The position numbers were made by a program, and so were the translations under genes. Below, one piece after another: positions 7,215 through 10,843 of a stretch of 10,843 nucleotides of DNA (the stretch's first letter is position 1; each line of letters starts with the position of its first letter). Source of the DNA: Pseudomonadota bacterium (GTDB taxonomy: Bacteria; Pseudomonadota; Gammaproteobacteria; Steroidobacterales; Steroidobacteraceae); contig JAEZCN010000117.1 in the NCBI GenBank assembly GCA_023433515.1, positions 1-10,843 of the forward strand, in the 5' to 3' direction. The notes below the pieces were generated by a model that saw only the letters and a list, made by a program, of their open reading frames with translations, searched no databases and was not told where the DNA came from.

Positions 7215-7988
7215 TCAGTGGCCGACCACCACGACACGTTCGACCCAAGTCCGCATGGCGCGCATGAGATCCATGCCGTAACCCATGCCTTCGTCCTCGA
7301 GCAGGCCGATGGGGATGTAACGCAACGTGACGTCCGCCATGTCGAACAGCGCCGCGTCGGCCACTTTCCACTGGCCGTCTTCGCGCAGCTCGGCCCACGC
7401 ATGACCGAAGGTGCCAAACTTGTTCCCGTCCGAAACCAGCACCGCGCCGACGACGACACGCGCGGGAATCCCCTGCAGGCGCGCGAGCGCCGCGCTGAGG
7501 ACCGCGTGTTCGCTGCAGTCGCCGCGGCGTTTTCGAGCGACGACGGAGGCGAGATCCCAGCTGCGTTCGGCGCTCGCTTCGACGAGGCCGGCGACGTACT
7601 CCACGAGCTCGGCGCGCGTCGTCCGTGTCTTGCGCAAGCCGAGTTCCTTGCGCAACGGCTCGAACTCGGGCTCGGTGTAGTCGATGACGAACGTCGACTC
7701 GAGCCAGGTCCGCGTCGCGGGGCCGGGTAGCTGTGGGTACTGGTCGATGACGTATTCGAACCAGGACTGGCCGGCGGGTAGTTTGCCGCCGAGCACCGTC
7801 GCGAGACCCTGCGCGTCCGGGCTGACGAGCCGCACACGCACCGGGCCGTCGGCCGCGATGAGTTCGGGCGACACGTTTTCGGTCGGAATGATGTGCAGGG
7901 GAGCGAGCTGGGTCGGCTCTCCCGCGGTGGCGAATGCGCAGGCGGCCAGCGAGAAGGCCGCGAGGACACCGCGGATCCGCGACCGCAT
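7215..7988 (-). CDS. Exported transglutaminase-like (papain-fold) protein, possible lipoprotein
   Basis: A 257-residue protein with a transglutaminase-like core. The catalytic triad is visible as C158 in RRGDCSEHAVL, H196 in FGHAWAEL and D211 in KVADAALF, in the usual Cys-His-Asp order and spacing. Bacterial members are usually proteases or amidases rather than cross-linkers. The N-terminus MRSRIRGVLAAFSLAAC has a lipobox-like LAAC with C17, and an alternative type I cleavage site soon after (AFATA then GEP). It is therefore either a lipoprotein or a soluble periplasmic protein. Its ATG overlaps the stop of the preceding gene as TGATG, so translation is probably coupled to that of the 405-aa protein. 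The two products may act together, by inference from coupling only. The C-terminus (MGYGMDLMRAMRTWVERVVVVGH) is hydrophobic enough to associate with a membrane, but this is weak. Confidence 0.85.
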   Translation of the reverse strand: MRSRIRGVLAAFSLAACAFATAGEPTQLAPLHIIPTENVSPELIAADGPVRVRLVSPDAQGLATVLGGKLPAGQSWFEYVIDQYPQLPGPATRTWLESTFVIDYTEPEFEPLRKELGLRKTRTTRAELVEYVAGLVEASAERSWDLASVVARKRRGDCSEHAVLSAALARLQGIPARVVVGAVLVSDGNKFGTFGHAWAELREDGQWKVADAALFDMADVTLRYIPIGLLEDEGMGYGMDLMRAMRTWVERVVVVGH

Positions 7989-7990
7989 CA
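7986..7990 (-). promoter_or_regulatory. TGATG stop-start overlap (translational coupling)
   Basis: On the minus strand the TGA stop of the 405-aa protein (7990-7988) and the ATG of the transglutaminase-like protein (7988-7986) share one base. Such overlaps usually mean ribosomes re-initiate on the second gene. Confidence 0.7.
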
Positions 7991-9205
7991 GAACGTCCCG
8001 CTCGCGAAGACGCGGCCCATCTTGATGCTCATGGCGCCCACCTTGATGTCGATCGTGCTCGCCATGCCGTTCGACTTGTCGAGCGTGAGATCCGCGGTGA
8101 TTCCGCTCAGGTCCGAGCGCGCGATGAAATGCTGATCGTCCTGCTTCGCGAGGATCCTGGTCCTCGCAACGGTGAGCTTTTCCGGATTCTCGGCGAGCCA
8201 GATGCCGATCGAGTGTTCGCGCCCGATCGGGTCGGGCTGGTTCATCAGCTCGCGCAACTGCTTCGCCTGCGTCATCCAGTTGCCTGGCTGAGAGTCTTTC
8301 GGCAGCGTGGTGTGCACGGCCTTGCCCTGCACCTCGCCGGTCACGGTCCACAACCCTTCGTCCAACGCGAGCGCGAGGTCGTGCGACACCTCGCCATTGG
8401 ACACTTCCGTCTTCACGGCATTGATGAGTTCGCCGCTGGGGCGCAGCCAGTAGAGATGCGTTGCATCCTGGGACATCACGGCGCCGTCCTGTGTCGGGAC
8501 CAGCAGGGACGAGACCTGGAGCGCCTTGAGGTCGCCGTCGGCATCGCGCTCCACGGTGGAGATCGCGACCCCGATCTTCATGCCCGACATCGTCGCCGTG
8601 GCGATTTCGACGTATTGCGGATTGCGCGCGGGCTCCTGGGACTCGAGCGTTTCCGCGAACGCGCGCGCGATCGTCGCGAACGTCTGCGTATAGCCCAGGT
8701 CGTTGTGCGCGCAATAGATGCCCATGCCGTTCCTGTCCATGACGACCTGCTTGAGCGCGCCGACGCGTAAACCATCCTCCGCCGTGACGCGATACAACCA
8801 CGCCAGGCTCATGTAGGGCACCGCGCCGTAGGCGCCGGCATCGGTGCCCTCGAGCGCGCGCACTTCGATCTTGCCCTGCGACGATTCGATGTTCGCGAGC
8901 GAGTTGAGCAGCGTCTGGCGCAGCGCATGCGCGAGGTCGATGCCGTCCGGATAGATCTCGCAGAGCACGGGCGCATCGCCGCCGACGTCGAGCTCGACCG
9001 AGTAGGAGCCTTCCAGTTTCTCGACCGTGCCGATCAGCTTTCCGGGCGTGTTGACCTTGAACCAGCCGTCCTTGCTGCGGATCTCGGCGGTCTTCAGCGT
9101 TTCACTCTCGCGAGCCCGCGCATCCTTGAGCCATCGGGGTTCCTCGGCCGCCATCGCGGACGTGCACAGAAGGAATGCGAATGCGAACGCTGCGCGCTTG
9201 AACAT
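7988..9205 (-). CDS. Exported protein of unknown family (405 aa)
   Basis: I do not recognise this family. It has a clear signal peptide (MFKRAAFAFAFLLCTSAMA, cleavage before AEEPRW). The Cys at 14 is not in a proper lipobox, so it is probably a soluble periplasmic or outer-envelope protein of about 385 residues. The mature part has only two cysteines, C82 (VLCEIYPDG) and C165 (GIYCAHND), which could form one disulfide. No transmembrane segments, repeats or catalytic motif stand out; the last 40 residues look beta-rich and amphipathic. ATG 9205 is supported by GAGGGA at 9217-9212, 6 nt upstream, and by the signal peptide. Upstream in-frame codons to 9316 run through the intergenic hairpins and are unlikely to be coding. 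It is the first gene of the five-gene minus-strand run and overlaps the transglutaminase-like gene by 1 nt. Confidence 0.82.
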   Translation of the reverse strand: MFKRAAFAFAFLLCTSAMAAEEPRWLKDARARESETLKTAEIRSKDGWFKVNTPGKLIGTVEKLEGSYSVELDVGGDAPVLCEIYPDGIDLAHALRQTLLNSLANIESSQGKIEVRALEGTDAGAYGAVPYMSLAWLYRVTAEDGLRVGALKQVVMDRNGMGIYCAHNDLGYTQTFATIARAFAETLESQEPARNPQYVEIATATMSGMKIGVAISTVERDADGDLKALQVSSLLVPTQDGAVMSQDATHLYWLRPSGELINAVKTEVSNGEVSHDLALALDEGLWTVTGEVQGKAVHTTLPKDSQPGNWMTQAKQLRELMNQPDPIGREHSIGIWLAENPEKLTVARTRILAKQDDQHFIARSDLSGITADLTLDKSNGMASTIDIKVGAMSIKMGRVFASGTF

Positions 9206-9211
9206 GGGATG

Positions 9212-9217
9212 TCCCTC
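9212..9217 (-). promoter_or_regulatory. Shine-Dalgarno site of the 405-aa exported protein
   Basis: GAGGGA on the minus strand, 6 nt before ATG 9205. It directly abuts the base of the hairpin at 9218-9240, so the structure could affect ribosome access. Confidence 0.6.
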
Positions 9218-9240
9218 GGTCCGGACGCGACGTCCGGGTC
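9218..9240. other. Leader hairpin next to the Shine-Dalgarno of the 405-aa protein gene
   Basis: CCGGACG (9221-9227) pairs with CGTCCGG (9231-9237) around the three-base loop CGA. Outside it T9220-G9238 and G9219-T9239 can wobble and G9218-C9240 pairs, giving about 10 bp. In the minus-strand mRNA it would lie immediately 5' of the ribosome binding site. It could stabilise the mRNA 5' end or tune initiation; as DNA it could be an operator. Confidence 0.45.
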
Positions 9241-9250
9241 GCGCAACTTT

Positions 9251-9286
9251 AACTGGAGACAGGGGTGGGGACACTATCCCCGCCCT
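9251..9286. repeat. REP-like palindrome in divergent spacer
   Basis: AACTGGAGACAG (9251-9262) leads into a stem: GGGGA (9267-9271) pairs with TCCCC (9277-9281) around the loop CACTA, extended by GGG/CCC and two G-T wobbles to about 10 bp (9262-9286). From memory, AACTGG(A/G)GACAG plus a G-run/C-run hairpin resembles repeats scattered in gammaproteobacterial genomes and associated with REP-associated (Y1-type) transposases. No transposase is in this window. Part of it recurs, inverted, at the right edge. Confidence 0.45.
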
Positions 9287-9289
9287 CTT

Positions 9290-9316
9290 GTGACGGATCC
9301 GCAATCGCGGCGTCAC
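9290..9316. other. Bulged inverted repeat upstream of the PhoX-family gene
   Basis: GTGACG (9290-9295) pairs with CGTCAC (9311-9316), and CCGC (9299-9302) with GCGG (9307-9310) around the loop AATC, leaving GAT as a bulge. It starts 4 nt after the REP-like stem. It could be the second half of a REP doublet or an operator for one of the divergent genes. No phosphate box (PhoB site) is recognisable in 9206-9381, and I see no promoter hexamers I would defend. Confidence 0.35.
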
Positions 9317-9370
9317 GTCCGCGAAATCTCACGACCCTAACTTGAGTGCTCATCGCAACAACGACCGCAC

Positions 9371-9376
9371 AGGGGA
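9371..9376 (+). promoter_or_regulatory. Shine-Dalgarno site of the PhoX-family gene
   Basis: AGGGGA, 5 nt before ATG 9382. It decides this start over the in-frame GTG at 9346. Confidence 0.65.
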
Positions 9377-9381
9377 CAGCA

Positions 9382-10824
9382 ATGAGCAATTCTTCGATCG
9401 ATACGGCCGGCGGCACGCCGGAGCAGATGGGCCGGCGTTCTTTCCTGAAAGGTGGCGTGGCAGGCGCCGCCACGATTTCCTTCGGAGCGCTGCTCGCGCG
9501 GCGCGCCGACGCCGTCGAACTGCCTTACTCCGACGATTACGGCCCGGTGGCGCCGGTCAACGACGAAGCCACTGGCCTGCCGCTGATCGCGCTGCCGGCG
9601 GGATTCCGCTATCGCACCTTCGGCTGGCGCGGCCAGCAGATGGATGATGGCGTAGCGACGCCGGGCGCGCACGATGGCATGGACGTGGTTTCGAACAAGG
9701 GCGGCGAGATCTTCCTGGTCCGCAATCACGAGCTGGGCAGCGGTAACGGCCCGAATCCGTTCATCGCGAAGGCCGGGTACGACAACGCGAACGGGCGCGG
9801 CGGCACCACAACGCTCGGCTTCAACACGTTGACCGGCCGGTTCACGGGCCACTTCGGATCGCTGAGCGGCACGGTCACGAACTGCGCCGGCGGCCGCACG
9901 CCGTGGGGTTCCTGGATCACCTGCGAAGAAACCGGCTACACCTCGCCGGCGGGCGTGCGCCACGGCTGGTGCTTCGACGTTCCCGCGCAAGGCATGGCGT
10001 CCGCCGAGCCGCTGACCGCGATGGGCCGCTTCTCGCACGAAGCGATCGCGGTCGACGAGGGCAGCGGGATCATCTACGAAACCGAGGATGCGACGCCGGG
10101 TGGCTTCTACAAGTTCGTGCCGAACCAGTACGGCAACCCCGCGGCGGGTGGAGCGCTGTTCGCGCTCAAGGTGAAGGGCGAGGACAACTACAACTTCAGC
10201 GGCCTGGGCGGTGTGTACATCGACTATCCGAACGGCGCGACGTGGGAAGTCGAGTGGGTGGAGGTCACGGATCCGGAAGCGACCCGGGGCCGCGCCTACA
10301 ACTCGGCTCCCGGCCGCGCGTGTTTCGCGAGGCCCGAAGGCGCGTATTTCGACAGCGGCAAGATCTACTTCGTCTGCACGAGCGGCGGGTCGGCGCGCCA
10401 GGGACAGGTGTTCGAATACGACCCGCGCAAGGAGATCCTCACGATCATCTTCAACTCGGCGGGCGCGGGCATCACGAACCTCGAGTGCAACAACCCCGAC
10501 AACATCGCGGTCAGCAATCGCGGCGGCATCATCCTGTGCGAGGACGGTGGCAACAACATCCAGCGGCTGCGTGGTCTGTCGCAGAACGGCAGGACGTTCA
10601 TCTTCGCCGAGAACCGCATGAACCTGTCGGCGGCCAACATCGCGCAAATCGATGCGGTCGTGAACAAGAGCCGCGGCGGCATCGTCTCCAGCATCGCGCC
10701 GGGCAACTACTCCGGCATCGAGTGGGCGGGCGCGTGCTTCCACGGCCGATGGATGTTCGTGAACATCCAGACGCCGGGCATCACGTTCGCGATCACGGGC
10801 CCGTGGGATAACGGCGCGCTGTGA
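9382..10824 (+). CDS. Tat-exported PhoX/DUF839-family protein (alkaline phosphatase-like)
   Basis: A complete 480-residue protein. The N-terminus carries a twin-arginine signal, R18-R19-S-F-L-K23, a moderately hydrophobic stretch (GGVAGAATISFGALLA) and an A-D-A cleavage site, so it is exported folded, as expected for a metal-loaded enzyme. The body matches the PhoX/DUF839 beta-propeller family: LVRNHELG, PWGSWITCEETG with C181 and E182-E183, SHEAIAVDE (H219, E220), EDATPGGFYKF, ARPEGAYF, LECNNPDNIAVS and LCEDGGNNIQRL (C386, E387, D388). Characterised PhoX enzymes hydrolyse phosphate monoesters in the periplasm using iron and calcium. This one is shorter than many PhoX proteins, and DUF839 also includes members without shown phosphatase activity, so the family is firm and the activity is inferred. 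ATG 9382 has AGGGGA 5 nt upstream. No PHO box is evident, so phosphate control is not shown. Confidence 0.87.
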   Translation: MSNSSIDTAGGTPEQMGRRSFLKGGVAGAATISFGALLARRADAVELPYSDDYGPVAPVNDEATGLPLIALPAGFRYRTFGWRGQQMDDGVATPGAHDGMDVVSNKGGEIFLVRNHELGSGNGPNPFIAKAGYDNANGRGGTTTLGFNTLTGRFTGHFGSLSGTVTNCAGGRTPWGSWITCEETGYTSPAGVRHGWCFDVPAQGMASAEPLTAMGRFSHEAIAVDEGSGIIYETEDATPGGFYKFVPNQYGNPAAGGALFALKVKGEDNYNFSGLGGVYIDYPNGATWEVEWVEVTDPEATRGRAYNSAPGRACFARPEGAYFDSGKIYFVCTSGGSARQGQVFEYDPRKEILTIIFNSAGAGITNLECNNPDNIAVSNRGGIILCEDGGNNIQRLRGLSQNGRTFIFAENRMNLSAANIAQIDAVVNKSRGGIVSSIAPGNYSGIEWAGACFHGRWMFVNIQTPGITFAITGPWDNGAL

Positions 10825-10827
10825 TGT

Positions 10828-10843
10828 GGGGGGTGGGGATAGT
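10828..10843. repeat. Partial inverted copy of the REP-like element, cut by window end
   Basis: The last bases contain GGGGTGGGGATAGT (10830-10843). The reverse complement of the spacer element at 9262-9286 reads GGGCGGGGATAGTG, so the two agree except for one C/T difference in the stem. If the repeat continues past the edge, two inverted copies bracket the PhoX-family gene. Only half of it is visible. Confidence 0.35.

Noticed and set aside
7157..7969. In-frame upstream extension of the CAP protein over the transglutaminase-like gene
   Set aside because: This part is Ser/Arg/Pro-rich shadow sequence. The signal peptide shows the CAP gene starts at 7156 or 7117.
9206..9316. N-terminal extension of the 405-aa protein through the spacer
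   Set aside because: It would translate three hairpins and precede a good signal peptide; the Shine-Dalgarno at 9212-9217 supports ATG 9205.
9337..10743. 468-codon minus-strand open frame antisense to the PhoX-family gene
   Set aside because: Arg/Val/Ala-rich, no domain; the plus strand encodes a clear Tat-signal PhoX-family protein.
1..10843. CRISPR array, tRNA, rRNA, toxin-antitoxin or phage genes
   Set aside because: Spacers are all under 180 nt and show no regular repeats, cloverleaf or phage or toxin motifs.

Overview
The window is GC-rich, tightly packed bacterial DNA with strong third-position GC bias. Sec and Tat export signals, a possible lipoprotein and REP-like palindromes point to a Gram-negative proteobacterium. 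A gammaproteobacterium of the Steroidobacter/Nevskiales/Xanthomonadales kind is my best guess, but this is inference from gene style; there is no rRNA or other phylogenetic marker here. No tRNA, rRNA, CRISPR array, transposase or integrase was seen.

Layout. (1) 1-230, minus: 5' part of a GFA-family zinc protein, cut by the window edge. (2) 231-383: divergent spacer with a strong hairpin. (3) 384-2153, plus: exported zinc metallopeptidase resembling family M49 (dipeptidyl-peptidase III). (4) 2154-2300: spacer with two mutually exclusive short hairpins. (5) 2301-3359, plus: HDOD-domain signalling protein. (6) 3366-9205, minus: five co-oriented genes. In transcription order they are an exported 405-aa protein of unknown family, a transglutaminase-like exported protein or lipoprotein (stop and start overlap as TGATG), a small CAP/SCP-domain secreted protein, a zinc-ribbon/SDR fusion with non-standard catalytic residues, and a GH39-like secreted glycosidase. 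Gaps are -1, 58, 19 and 22 nt, so co-transcription is plausible. (7) 9206-9381: divergent spacer with three hairpins, one REP-like. (8) 9382-10824, plus: Tat-exported PhoX/DUF839-family protein. The last bases resemble the REP-like hairpin in inverted orientation.

How the genes fit together. Six of the eight proteins carry export signals: metallopeptidase, 405-aa protein, transglutaminase-like, CAP, GH39 and PhoX. The window therefore leans towards periplasmic or envelope functions and nutrient release (peptide, xyloside-type glycoside, phosphate ester). No pathway can be proved from sequence. The most unusual gene is the SDR fusion at 5092-6600: a Cys4 zinc-ribbon-like segment precedes an SDR fold in which Thr stands where the catalytic Tyr is expected and Lys stands in the glycine-rich loop. 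The metallopeptidase is also notable for a five-residue HExxH motif where classical M49 enzymes have HExxxH.
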